Shown: positions 1 through 5,870 of the stretch, in pieces
Layout: each line of letters opens with the position of its first letter
How positions within the stretch are numbered: position 1 is the stretch's first letter
Source of the DNA: an uncultured Flavobacterium sp.
Lineage (GTDB): Bacteria > Bacteroidota > Bacteroidia > Flavobacteriales > Flavobacteriaceae
Assembly (NCBI GenBank): GCA_946886675.1
Contig: CAMPIZ010000076.1
Span: forward strand, 1 to 7,317
Reading direction: 5' to 3'
DNA length: 7,317 nt
Translations under genes and position numbers: made by a program
Notes under the pieces: generated by a model
The model's database searches: none
What the model was told of the DNA's origin: nothing
Seen by the model: only the letters and a program-made list of their open reading frames with translations

Positions 1-77
1 GGTCGATATTACTGGATTTAAAAATTATAATACAAACGGTGATAAACATTTTTCAGGGTGAAGAAAAAGCCTATTAG
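1..77 (+). CDS. C-terminal end of a probable polyprenyl-phosphate sugar transferase (partial)
   Basis: Only the last 24 codons are present, read in the frame starting at base 3 and ending with TAG at 75-77. The tail reads SILLDLKIIIQ followed by TVINIFQGEEKAY. From memory, this resembles the extreme C-terminus of bacterial sugar transferases (PF02397, WcaJ/EpsL-like), which commonly end in a 'W-S-[FL]-x-L-D-[LI]-K-I' helix followed by 'K-T-x-x-x-V-[FL]-x-G/R-E'. Such enzymes move a sugar-1-phosphate onto undecaprenyl phosphate at the inner membrane and so start a surface glycan repeat unit. The call fits the GT9 glycosyltransferase about 3 kb downstream. The catalytic part lies outside the window, so the family rests on a short tail. 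A second frame (bases 2-61) is also open here but its end matched nothing I know. purD starts 26 bases downstream, so read-through into purD is likely. Confidence 0.55.
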   Translation, partial: SILLDLKIIIQTVINIFQGEEKAY

Positions 78-103
78 TTTATCCGAAATCAATAAGCAAT
101 ACT

Positions 104-1378
104 ATGAATATTTTACTATTGGGCTCCGGAGGAAGGGAGCATGCGCTGGCGTGGAAGATGCTGCAAAGCCCTAAATGTACTAAATTGTTTGTAGCCCCGG
201 GGAATGCCGGAACAGCGGCTATTGCAAACAATGTAAATATAAACCCTACAGATTTTGAAGCACTGAAACAGTTTGTGCTTCAGGAAAACATTGGAATGGT
301 AGTGGTAGGGCCGGAAGACCCGCTTGTAAAAGGGGTATACGATTTTTTTAAGAATGATGAGGTGTTAAAGCACATACCTGTTATTGGCCCCTCTCAAAAC
401 GGGGCACAGCTGGAAGGTAGTAAGGAATTTGCCAAAAAATTTCTTGTAAAGAATAACATCCCTACAGCAGCTTATGAAAGCTTTACAAAAGATACTGTAG
501 AAAAAGGTTGTGATTTTCTGACAACATTAAAACCACCTTATGTGTTGAAAGCTGATGGTCTTGCGGCAGGAAAAGGTGTTTTAATATTAAAGGACCTCAC
601 CGAAGCGCAGCAGGAATTAAGAAATATGCTTGTTGATGCAAAATTCGGCGATGCAAGCGCCAAGGTAGTTATAGAGGAGTTTTTAGATGGTATAGAATTA
701 AGCTGCTTTGTACTTACTGATGGAGAGAGCTATAAACTCCTTCCTATGGCAAAGGATTATAAGCGTATAGGAGAAGGAGATACGGGACTTAATACAGGTG
801 GCATGGGAGCTGTTTCACCAGTGCCTTTTGCTGACGAAGAATTTTTGAAGAAAATAGAAGACCGTATTGTTAAGCCAACAATACAAGGGCTTAAAAATGA
901 TAATATAGAATACAAAGGCTTTGTATTTATAGGGCTTATAAAGGTAGGTAACGATCCTTATGTAATAGAGTATAATGTAAGGATGGGCGATCCGGAAACA
1001 GAAGTTGTAATCCCAAGAATAAAGTCCGATCTTGTTGAGGCTTTCCTTGCATTATCGACCGGAAAACTTGAAGCGACAGCTTTTGAAATTGACGAGAGGA
1101 GCGCAGCTACAATTATGGTAGTATCTGGCGGATATCCTGAAGATTATGAAAAAGGCAAAGTGATAAGCGGGCTTGATAAAATAGAGGATTCTATACCTTT
1201 TCATGCCGGAACAAAACCTGAAAACGGTAAAGTGGTCACGAGTGGAGGGCGTGTTATTGCCGTAACCTCTTATGGGAAAGATTATAGTGAAGCCATAAAA
1301 AAATCTTATCAAAATATAGAAAAGCTACATTTTGATAAGATGTATTATAGAAAGGATATAGGTTTTGACCTAGGATAA
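104..1378 (+). CDS. purD: Phosphoribosylamine-glycine ligase (GAR synthetase)
   Basis: Catalyses ATP-dependent joining of glycine to 5-phosphoribosylamine to give GAR, the second step of de novo purine synthesis, in the cytosol. At 424 residues it has the usual single-domain bacterial PurD length. The N-terminal domain opens with the glycine-rich LLLGSGGREHALAWK (4-18) and carries VVVGPEDPL (66-74). The ATP-grasp part shows GPSQNGAQLEGSKEFAKKF (95-113), VLKADGLAAGKG (147-158), the EEFLDGIELS segment (191-200), GDTGLNTGGMGAVSP (225-239) and the metal-binding EYNVRMGDPETE (289-300). The C-terminal domain ends in YYRKDIG (414-420), a normal PurD ending. No key residue appears to be missing. The start is fixed because the first residues are the family's N-terminal beta strand. 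There is no Shine-Dalgarno site, as usual for Bacteroidota. I see no strong TAnnTTTG element in the 26-base gap upstream, so it may be co-transcribed with the preceding gene. Its last 9 bases overlap the 3' end of the opposite-strand gene. Confidence 0.97.
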   Translation: MNILLLGSGGREHALAWKMLQSPKCTKLFVAPGNAGTAAIANNVNINPTDFEALKQFVLQENIGMVVVGPEDPLVKGVYDFFKNDEVLKHIPVIGPSQNGAQLEGSKEFAKKFLVKNNIPTAAYESFTKDTVEKGCDFLTTLKPPYVLKADGLAAGKGVLILKDLTEAQQELRNMLVDAKFGDASAKVVIEEFLDGIELSCFVLTDGESYKLLPMAKDYKRIGEGDTGLNTGGMGAVSPVPFADEEFLKKIEDRIVKPTIQGLKNDNIEYKGFVFIGLIKVGNDPYVIEYNVRMGDPETEVVIPRIKSDLVEAFLALSTGKLEATAFEIDERSAATIMVVSGGYPEDYEKGKVISGLDKIEDSIPFHAGTKPENGKVVTSGGRVIAVTSYGKDYSEAIKKSYQNIEKLHFDKMYYRKDIGFDLG

Positions 1379-1600
1379 GAATGAGTGTGCTGTGGTATCC
1401 TGGTCGTCTTCGTTATTGGCTTTAAAAATCCTTAACTGCTGAATCCAGTACCAGGTTGCCACACAGCATATGATAATAAATATCCATGTTATGATGTTGC
1501 CCAGCCACCAGTTTTTAAGCTCAAGAGCCCTGAAAAAATCAAGTGGAGCGAATAATATCTTTACAAACAGGTAATCCAGTCCTTCGAAAAATGATTTCAT
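1370..1600 (-). CDS. Small DUF6341-like single-pass membrane protein
   Basis: Encodes a 76-residue protein of unknown function. It opens MKSFFEGLDYLF, has an APLDFFRALELKNWW segment (18-32), one hydrophobic helix at about 33-53 (GNIITWIFIIICCVATWYW) and an acidic tail ending AHSFLS. I recognise this as the DUF6341 type found in Flavobacteriia. The reading frame extends upstream to an ATG at 1648, giving 16 more residues, but I chose the ATG at 1598-1600 for two reasons. The longer start would lie upstream of a good promoter -7 element (1629-1636), and the extra residues (Cys-rich, NILYFCDCKYNTC) look like translated leader. The stop (TAG, 1370-1372) lies inside purD, so the two genes overlap tail to tail. 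It is transcribed divergently from DUF6427. Confidence 0.85.
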   Translation of the reverse strand: MKSFFEGLDYLFVKILFAPLDFFRALELKNWWLGNIITWIFIIICCVATWYWIQQLRIFKANNEDDQDTTAHSFLS

Positions 1601-1614
1601 TTTTAAACAAGTAT

Positions 1615-1622
1615 TATATTTA
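1615..1622 (+). promoter_or_regulatory. Possible -7 element for the DUF6427 gene
   Basis: TATATTTA at 1615-1622 matches TAnnTTTG in all but the last fixed base and lies 26 bases before the ATG at 1649. I see no TTG about 20 bases upstream. The whole divergent intergenic space is 48 bases, so any promoter for this gene must lie here or within the opposite gene. This is a weak call. Confidence 0.3.
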
Positions 1623-1628
1623 CAGTCA

Positions 1629-1658
1629 CAAAAGTATAAAATATTCACATGCTGGCAA
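1629..1658 (-). promoter_or_regulatory. Promoter of the DUF6341-like gene (Bacteroidota type)
   Basis: Read on the minus strand, TACTTTTG at 1636-1629 is a perfect match to the Bacteroidota -7 consensus TAnnTTTG. A TTG lies at 1658-1656, giving a 19-base spacer, within the range reported for Flavobacterium promoters (TTG-N17-23-TAnnTTTG). Transcription would begin near 1623, leaving a leader of about 20-25 bases before the chosen ATG at 1600. The -33 element lies within the first codons of the divergent DUF6427 gene. Confidence 0.65.
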
Positions 1659-2578
1659 GTGTTTTTAATAAATCAAGGCCGATAAATTATGCTTTAATAG
1701 GGGTATTACTTATTTTATTTTATTTTTTATACCTATTTAAAGACACTTACTGGACAGAGTATTATTACCTGATACTCCAAAAAGCCGGCTTGTTTCTGCT
1801 ATTGGCAGCATCGGTATTCCTTGTAAATTTTGTAACGCGTAAAAATTCACTCAGTAAGGACAACACTTATGCTATGTTCCTTTTCTTGGTGTTTTTAGTG
1901 CTGTTTCCTACTATACTTGTAAATACAAATATCATTATTTCAAATTTTTTCCTCTTGTTGGCACTGCGCAGGCTAATTTCGTTACAGTCGCTTATTACAC
2001 CAAAGGAAAAGATTTTTGACGCCTCATTCTGGATATTTGCAGCTGCTCTTTTCCATTTTTGGAGCATTATTTATATCATACTTGTTTTTATATCCATTTT
2101 CTTTCACGTTTCCCGCGATTACAGAAACTGGCTTATACCTTTTATAGCTTTTTTTGCCCTTGTAATTATCTATACTATGGTTGTGCTGCTAATAGGGCAG
2201 GAGATTTTTTATGACTTGTATGCAGAGATGAGGATAAGCTATGATTTTACTTATTTTGAAAATATTTACCAGAATATTGCCCTTGCGGTTTTTTCATCCA
2301 TAGCAGTATTGTTTGCTTTTTCTCAAATAATGTCGCTTTCGTCTAAGCCGTTAAACATGCAGGTGTCATACAAAAAAATAATATTCTCATTTTTAATAGG
2401 TGTAGGCATATATGCACTGTCTTACAATAAAAACAACAGTTTCCTTGCCTTTACTTTTGCCCCGCTGGCTGTGATGGGTGCAAATTACCTGGAGAGCCAG
2501 GAATCAAAATGGTTTAAAGAAAGTATACTTGCCCTTATAGTGCTGGTAGCAGTAATGCTGTTTTTCTCGCAGCTGTAA
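1649..2578 (+). CDS. DUF6427-type polytopic inner membrane protein
   Basis: 309 residues, almost entirely hydrophobic, with roughly nine membrane segments: about 14-30, 46-63, 74-91, two across 125-152, 161-182, 206-230, 243-258, 264-280 and 290-307 (some may merge). There is no signal peptide cleavage motif. The N-terminus SVFNKSRPINY and the central LRRLISLQSLITPKEKIFD (106-124), followed by ASFWIFAAALFHFW, are features I associate with DUF6427 of Flavobacteriia. The function is not known. Aromatic and aliphatic helices joined by short loops recall integral membrane glycosyltransferases or polymerases, but I see no catalytic motif to support either. It lies between a sugar transferase/purD pair and DUF4254-GT9, so a cell-envelope role is an inference from context. 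The start at 1649 fits the usual family N-terminus. No Shine-Dalgarno site is present. Confidence 0.85.
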   Translation: MLASVFNKSRPINYALIGVLLILFYFLYLFKDTYWTEYYYLILQKAGLFLLLAASVFLVNFVTRKNSLSKDNTYAMFLFLVFLVLFPTILVNTNIIISNFFLLLALRRLISLQSLITPKEKIFDASFWIFAAALFHFWSIIYIILVFISIFFHVSRDYRNWLIPFIAFFALVIIYTMVVLLIGQEIFYDLYAEMRISYDFTYFENIYQNIALAVFSSIAVLFAFSQIMSLSSKPLNMQVSYKKIIFSFLIGVGIYALSYNKNNSFLAFTFAPLAVMGANYLESQESKWFKESILALIVLVAVMLFFSQL

Positions 2579-2615
2579 GCTGAATTTTATATTAGCACGA
2601 TACGACTATTACAGC

Positions 2616-2623
2616 TATATTTG
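2616..2623 (+). promoter_or_regulatory. Promoter -7 element of the DUF4254-GT9 pair
   Basis: TATATTTG is a perfect match to TAnnTTTG, 20 bases before the ATG at 2644. At the -33 position there is only an imperfect TTAG (2592-2595), 20 bases upstream. This suggests the DUF4254-GT9 pair can be transcribed independently of DUF6427, which ends 65 bases upstream of the ATG. The A-rich leader (TTAAAAAATACT) without a Shine-Dalgarno site is typical of Bacteroidota. Confidence 0.6.
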
Positions 2624-2643
2624 TAAAATTAAAAAATACTACT

Positions 2644-3249
2644 ATGTTTTCTAAAACTGCATTTCCCGTTTTTGAGCAAAGCATTAAAGACTATCATCAG
2701 TTTGATAATGTTGACCAGCCAATAAACAATCCTTTCCGTAAAGATAAAATAGAGCACCTTTTGTATGCTAAAAACTGGATAGACACAGTGCAATGGCATC
2801 TTGAGGATATTATACGTAACCCTGAGATTGACCCGGTTGAAGCCCTTGCCTTAAAAAGAAGGATTGATGCCTCTAACCAGGAAAGAACGGATATGGTAGA
2901 ATACATAGACAGTTATTTTTTACAACAATATAATGATGTACAGGTAAAGCCCGACGCAAAAATAAATTCTGAAAGCCCGGCATGGGCCATAGACAGACTT
3001 TCTATACTGGCACTTAAAATTTTCCACATGCAGGAGGAGGCAACCCGTGCAGATGCATCGCCGGAACACCGTGCAAAATGCCAGGAAAAGTTAAACGTTT
3101 TACTGGAGCAGAAAAAAGACCTTTCTATGGCTATAGACGATTTACTTAATGACATAGAAAACGGCGACAAGTTTATGAAAGTGTACAAGCAAATGAAGAT
3201 GTACAACGACGAGGAACTAAACCCGGTATTATACCAAAATAAAAAGTAA
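2644..3249 (+). CDS. DUF4254 family protein
   Basis: A 201-residue soluble, mostly alpha-helical protein with no signal peptide or membrane segment. Segments I recognise as characteristic of DUF4254 are KNWIDTVQWHLEDIIRNPEI (43-62), the EALALKRRIDASNQERTDMV stretch (66-85) and SPAWAIDRLSILALKIFHM (111-129). The C-terminal half (about 140-185) is charged and likely helical or coiled. Conserved polar residues visible include H52, E54, D55, N78, Q79 and R81. The biochemical function is unknown. In Bacteroidota this family commonly sits directly upstream of a GT9 gene, as here with a 10-base gap, so a role alongside the glycosyltransferase in lipopolysaccharide or surface glycan assembly is a reasonable inference. 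The start at 2644 sits 20 bases after a consensus -7 element. The family assignment is confident and the function is not. Confidence 0.9.
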   Translation: MFSKTAFPVFEQSIKDYHQFDNVDQPINNPFRKDKIEHLLYAKNWIDTVQWHLEDIIRNPEIDPVEALALKRRIDASNQERTDMVEYIDSYFLQQYNDVQVKPDAKINSESPAWAIDRLSILALKIFHMQEEATRADASPEHRAKCQEKLNVLLEQKKDLSMAIDDLLNDIENGDKFMKVYKQMKMYNDEELNPVLYQNKK

Positions 3250-3259
3250 ACCTGCACTA

Positions 3260-4300
3260 ATGGCGGGTATTAAACATATACTTGTAATAAGGCTCTCTGC
3301 AATGGGTGACGTAGCGATGACGGTACCTGTGCTGAGAGCTTTAGTTTTACAGCACCCTGATGTAAAGGTTACAGTACTTTCCAGGGAGCTTTTCAGGCCT
3401 TTTTTTGAAGGTATATCCAATGTCTCATTTTATGCTGCCGATGTAAAAGGTAAGCACAAAGGTTTTGGCGGGCTGCTAAAGCTTTACAGCGAATTGAGAA
3501 AGCTGAAAATAGATGCCGTGGCCGATCTTCATAATGTACTGCGCTCTAAAATCATTACTGCATTTTTTAAACTCGGAGGAAAAAAGACAGCTCTAACCGA
3601 TAAGGCCAGAAAAGAGAAAAAGGCACTTACACGTGCTGAAAATAAAATTTTCAGGCAGCTAAAGCCGGTGACACAAAGGCATGCGGAAGTTTTTGAAAAG
3701 CTTGATTATCATTTAGATCTGGGTACACCTGTTTTTCCTGAAAAGCATGAACTATCTCAGGAAATATTAGCCATAACCGGAAATAAACAGGGTAAGTGGA
3801 TAGGTATAGCACCTTTTGCGCAGCATGAGGGAAAAGTATATCCGCAGGATCTTATGCAGGAGGTGATAAAGCTGCTTTCGCAAAGTACAGAACACAAGTT
3901 GTTCCTGTTTGGCGGAGGTAAAAAAGAAATTGAGATTTTAAATTTATTAGCTAAAGATATAAACAATGCAGTGGTGGTAGCCGGAAGGCTTAACCTTAAA
4001 GAAGAACTACAGCTTATAAGCCAGCTTGATGTTATGTTAAGTATGGATAGCGGTAATTCACACATGGCAGCCATGCAGGGTGTTCCCGTAGTTACACTAT
4101 GGGGCGCAACGCATCCGTATACCGGGTTCGCGCCTTTTGGCCAGCCTATGCACAATACACTTACTGCCGACAGAAAACAATATCCGCTGCTGCCTACTTC
4201 AGTTTACGGAAATAAAAGGGTTGAAGGCTACGAAGACGCAATGCGCACCATACTGCCGAAGGATGTTGCCGATAAAATAATCAGCTTATTAAATAAATAA
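3260..4300 (+). CDS. Family 9 glycosyltransferase (heptosyltransferase-like)
   Basis: 346 residues, the usual length of GT9 (PF01075) enzymes such as WaaF/WaaC, which transfer heptose from ADP-heptose to lipopolysaccharide core on the cytoplasmic face of the inner membrane. The N-terminal Rossmann-like domain opens HILVIRLSAMGDVAMTVPVLRAL (6-28), including the family's R-x-S-x-x-G-D signature. An acceptor-side helix region with DLHNVLRS follows (89-96). The C-terminal donor-binding domain has IGIAPFAQHEGKVYP (181-195), LFLFGGGKKE (214-223) and the family signature SMDSGNSHMAAMQGVPVVTLWGA (261-283). In classical heptosyltransferases this last region has a 'D-T/S-G-x-x-H-x-A' core, retained here as D263-S264-G265 and H268. 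Substrate specificity cannot be read from sequence and the donor may not be heptose. It lies 10 bases after DUF4254, so the two are probably co-transcribed. Its stop codon runs into a strong terminator. Confidence 0.93.
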   Translation: MAGIKHILVIRLSAMGDVAMTVPVLRALVLQHPDVKVTVLSRELFRPFFEGISNVSFYAADVKGKHKGFGGLLKLYSELRKLKIDAVADLHNVLRSKIITAFFKLGGKKTALTDKARKEKKALTRAENKIFRQLKPVTQRHAEVFEKLDYHLDLGTPVFPEKHELSQEILAITGNKQGKWIGIAPFAQHEGKVYPQDLMQEVIKLLSQSTEHKLFLFGGGKKEIEILNLLAKDINNAVVVAGRLNLKEELQLISQLDVMLSMDSGNSHMAAMQGVPVVTLWGATHPYTGFAPFGQPMHNTLTADRKQYPLLPTSVYGNKRVEGYEDAMRTILPKDVADKIISLLNK

Positions 4301-4329
4301 AAAAGGGATGCAGAATGCATCCCTTTTTT
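4299..4329. terminator. Bidirectional intrinsic terminator between GT9 and the reductase gene
   Basis: A perfect 14-bp inverted repeat. AAAAAAGGGATGCA (4299-4312) pairs with TGCATCCCTTTTTT (4316-4329) around a GAA loop. The core GGGATGCA stem with flanking A and T runs gives a U tract in either direction, so it should end both the GT9 transcript (plus) and the reductase transcript (minus). The left arm begins within the GT9 stop codon (4298-4300), and the reductase stop is at 4345-4347. Confidence 0.9.
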
Positions 4330-4344
4330 GTATCATAAACGTTT

Positions 4345-5397
4345 TTAAATATCATCATAGTCTACATATAATTCTGTAGAGGTAGGGTGAGCCTGACAGG
4401 TAAGAATAAGGCCTTCGTCAATTTCACCATCAGTAAGAATAGCATTTTTTTTCATCTCTGCAGTACCGTTTGTTATCCTGGCCATACAGCTGCTGCATAT
4501 ACCACCCTGGCAGGAGTATGGTGCATCTACCCCTTGCTTAAGCGCTGCGTCCAGAATTGTCATTTGCTGCGACATTACAAAGGTAGTTTCTTCATCATCT
4601 ACAAGAACAGTAATCTTGGTTTGTCCGTCAAGGTTATCTTCAATTTTTTTCTCAGCAATAGGAGTAGAGAAAAGTTCAAACTTAATACTTTTTTCAGGCA
4701 CGTTGTTTTCCCTCAGTACTTCGTTAACTGTTTTTATCATCTCCTCAGGGCCGCAAAGGTAAAACTTGGCAAACTCTTTTTCTTTATGCTTATTTTTAAT
4801 TACATAGTTCACGGTAGAACGTTCTATTCTTCCAAATAAGGCATCCTCGGCTTTCGCCTGGCTGTACACAAAATGGATAAAGAAACGGCCTACATACTTT
4901 TGCTGAAGTTCATGAAGGAAATCATGGAAAATAGTATCTTCAGGTGTTTTGTTACCATATACTAATACAAAAGTGCTTTCAGGCTCACTTTGCAATACCG
5001 ACTGAATAATAGACAAAACAGGAGTAATACCGCTGCCCGCAGCAAAAGCTGCATAGTTACGCTGGCGGTCGGGTTTCGGTTCAAAAACAAATTTGCCTTC
5101 CGGTACGCCTACTTCCATTGTATCGCCCACGGCAAGCTGTTCATTGGCAAAAACAGAGAAACCTCCGTTTTTCACAGCCTTTATGGCAACCCTTAGCTCG
5201 CTCCCACCTGGCGCAGAGCATATAGAGTAAGCTTTTCTTACTTCTTCGCCTTCAAAATGTGTTTTAAGGTTAATATACTGGCCGGCAATAAATTTAAAAT
5301 CATCTTTTAAATTATCGGGAACTTCAAAAGCAATGGATACTGCACCTGGTGTTTCCCTTTTTATATCTTTTATTTTTAGTGAATGAAATGTTGACAT
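4345..5397 (-). CDS. FAD/NAD(P)H oxidoreductase with C-terminal 2Fe-2S ferredoxin domain (PaaE-like)
   Basis: 350 residues with three modules in order. The FAD-binding barrel spans about 1-105, with FIAGQYINL (36-44) and the flavin motif R54-K-A-Y57-S58. The NAD(P)-binding domain spans about 112-235, with AAGSGITPVLSI (119-130) and LCGPEEMI (214-221). A plant-type 2Fe-2S domain spans about 260-350, with ligands C296, C301, C304 (C-x4-C-x2-C) and C334. This matches reductase components such as PaaE (also called PaaK) of phenylacetyl-CoA epoxidase and other class IA-like oxygenase reductases, which pass electrons from NAD(P)H through FAD and iron-sulfur to a partner. No paaABCD genes are visible, so the partner is unknown and I give no symbol. 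A desaturase, a hydroxylase or a general ferredoxin reductase role is possible. The start MSTFHSLKIKDIKRETP fits the family N-terminus. It diverges from padR and ends against the shared terminator. Confidence 0.92.
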   Translation of the reverse strand: MSTFHSLKIKDIKRETPGAVSIAFEVPDNLKDDFKFIAGQYINLKTHFEGEEVRKAYSICSAPGGSELRVAIKAVKNGGFSVFANEQLAVGDTMEVGVPEGKFVFEPKPDRQRNYAAFAAGSGITPVLSIIQSVLQSEPESTFVLVYGNKTPEDTIFHDFLHELQQKYVGRFFIHFVYSQAKAEDALFGRIERSTVNYVIKNKHKEKEFAKFYLCGPEEMIKTVNEVLRENNVPEKSIKFELFSTPIAEKKIEDNLDGQTKITVLVDDEETTFVMSQQMTILDAALKQGVDAPYSCQGGICSSCMARITNGTAEMKKNAILTDGEIDEGLILTCQAHPTSTELYVDYDDI

Positions 5398-5414
5398 TAC
5401 AATAAATTTTCGTG

Positions 5415-5422
5415 CAAAAATA
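5415..5422 (-). promoter_or_regulatory. Promoter -7 element of the reductase gene
   Basis: On the minus strand TATTTTTG (5422-5415) matches TAnnTTTG perfectly, with an expected leader of about 10-15 bases before the ATG at 5397. No clear TTG is seen at the -33 position, so the promoter may be weak or activator-dependent. The preceding bases read ATTATG, identical to those before the padR -7 element on the other strand. Confidence 0.55.
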
Positions 5423-5475
5423 CATAATCCTGTAAAGTAAAAGAAACATTGGCTTTAAATTAATACCTAAAATTA

Positions 5476-5503
5476 TTATGCATAAGAAAATTATGTATAT
5501 TTG
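5476..5503 (+). promoter_or_regulatory. padR promoter with candidate autoregulatory operator
   Basis: TATATTTG at 5496-5503 is a perfect TAnnTTTG -7 element, 17 bases before the padR ATG. No TTG is seen at -33. Instead the area holds a perfect 10-base palindrome, TTATGCATAA (5476-5485), and five bases later a related sequence, TTATGTATAT (5491-5500), which overlaps the -7 element. PadR proteins usually bind AT-rich dyads containing ATGT/ACAT-like half sites at their own promoter. A repressor bound here would block the -7 region. The promoter call is fairly secure; the operator is inferred. Confidence 0.55.
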
Positions 5504-5520
5504 TCTATCAACTTTTCAAT

Positions 5521-5868
5521 ATGAAGAAATCACAGCTTTATAAAGGCAGCCTTACAACCATAATAATGAAACTGCTGGAAAAAAACGGCAGGATGTATGG
5601 CTATGAAATTACCCAAAAAGTTAAACAGATAACAAAGGGAGAATTAAACATTACCGAAGGTGCTCTTTACCCTGCCCTGCACAAGCTTGAGGCAGACGGC
5701 CTGCTTGATGTTGAGGTGGAAAAGGTGGATAACAGGCTGCGCAAATACTATAAGCTTACAGAAACGGGCGAGAAAGAAACAGTTAACCGCCTGGCCGAAC
5801 TGGAAGAGTTTATAAAGAACATGCAGACACTGGTAAACCCAAAAACAAATCCTGATTTACAATTTTAA
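5521..5868 (+). CDS. PadR family transcriptional regulator
   Basis: 115 residues, the short PadR type (PF03551) made of an N-terminal winged helix and one C-terminal dimerisation helix. Visible family features are LYKGSLTTIIMKLLEKNG (6-23), MYGYEI (25-30), the recognition-helix region ITEGALYPALHKLEADGLL (44-62), and the wing with RLRKYYKLTETG (72-83). A helix at about 84-103 would form the dimer. PadR proteins are usually repressors that sense small molecules or are released by an unknown signal, and they often control neighbouring membrane protein or transporter genes. Here the gene leads a tight cluster, with the next start only 2 bases after its stop (TAATAATG), and it diverges from the reductase gene. 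The ligand cannot be deduced. The start follows a consensus -7 element, and there is no Shine-Dalgarno site. Confidence 0.95.
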   Translation: MKKSQLYKGSLTTIIMKLLEKNGRMYGYEITQKVKQITKGELNITEGALYPALHKLEADGLLDVEVEKVDNRLRKYYKLTETGEKETVNRLAELEEFIKNMQTLVNPKTNPDLQF

Positions 5869-5870
5869 TA

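Noticed and set aside
2..61. Alternative open frame at the left edge ending VDITGFKNYNTNGDKHFSG
   Set aside because: The other frame, ending at 77, resembles the sugar transferase C-terminus. This one matches nothing I recognise. The window edge prevents a firm decision.
1601..1648. N-terminal extension of the DUF6341-like protein to an ATG at 1648
   Set aside because: It would start upstream of a consensus -7 element (1629-1636) and adds a Cys-rich stretch that is not part of the recognised protein. The ATG at 1600 gives the expected MKSFFEG-type start.
2570..2582. Small hairpin CAGCT-GTA-AGCTG at the end of DUF6427 as a terminator
   Set aside because: The stem is only 5 bp and the following sequence (AATTTTAT) is a poor T tract. 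It is too weak to call.
3757..4155. 132-residue minus-strand reading frame inside GT9
   Set aside because: Antisense to the conserved GT9 donor-binding domain. The Cys/Ser-rich composition is typical of a shadow frame.
4387..4839. 150-residue plus-strand reading frame
   Set aside because: It lies antisense to the well-supported iron-sulfur reductase, has no promoter or family resemblance, and is best explained as a shadow of that gene.
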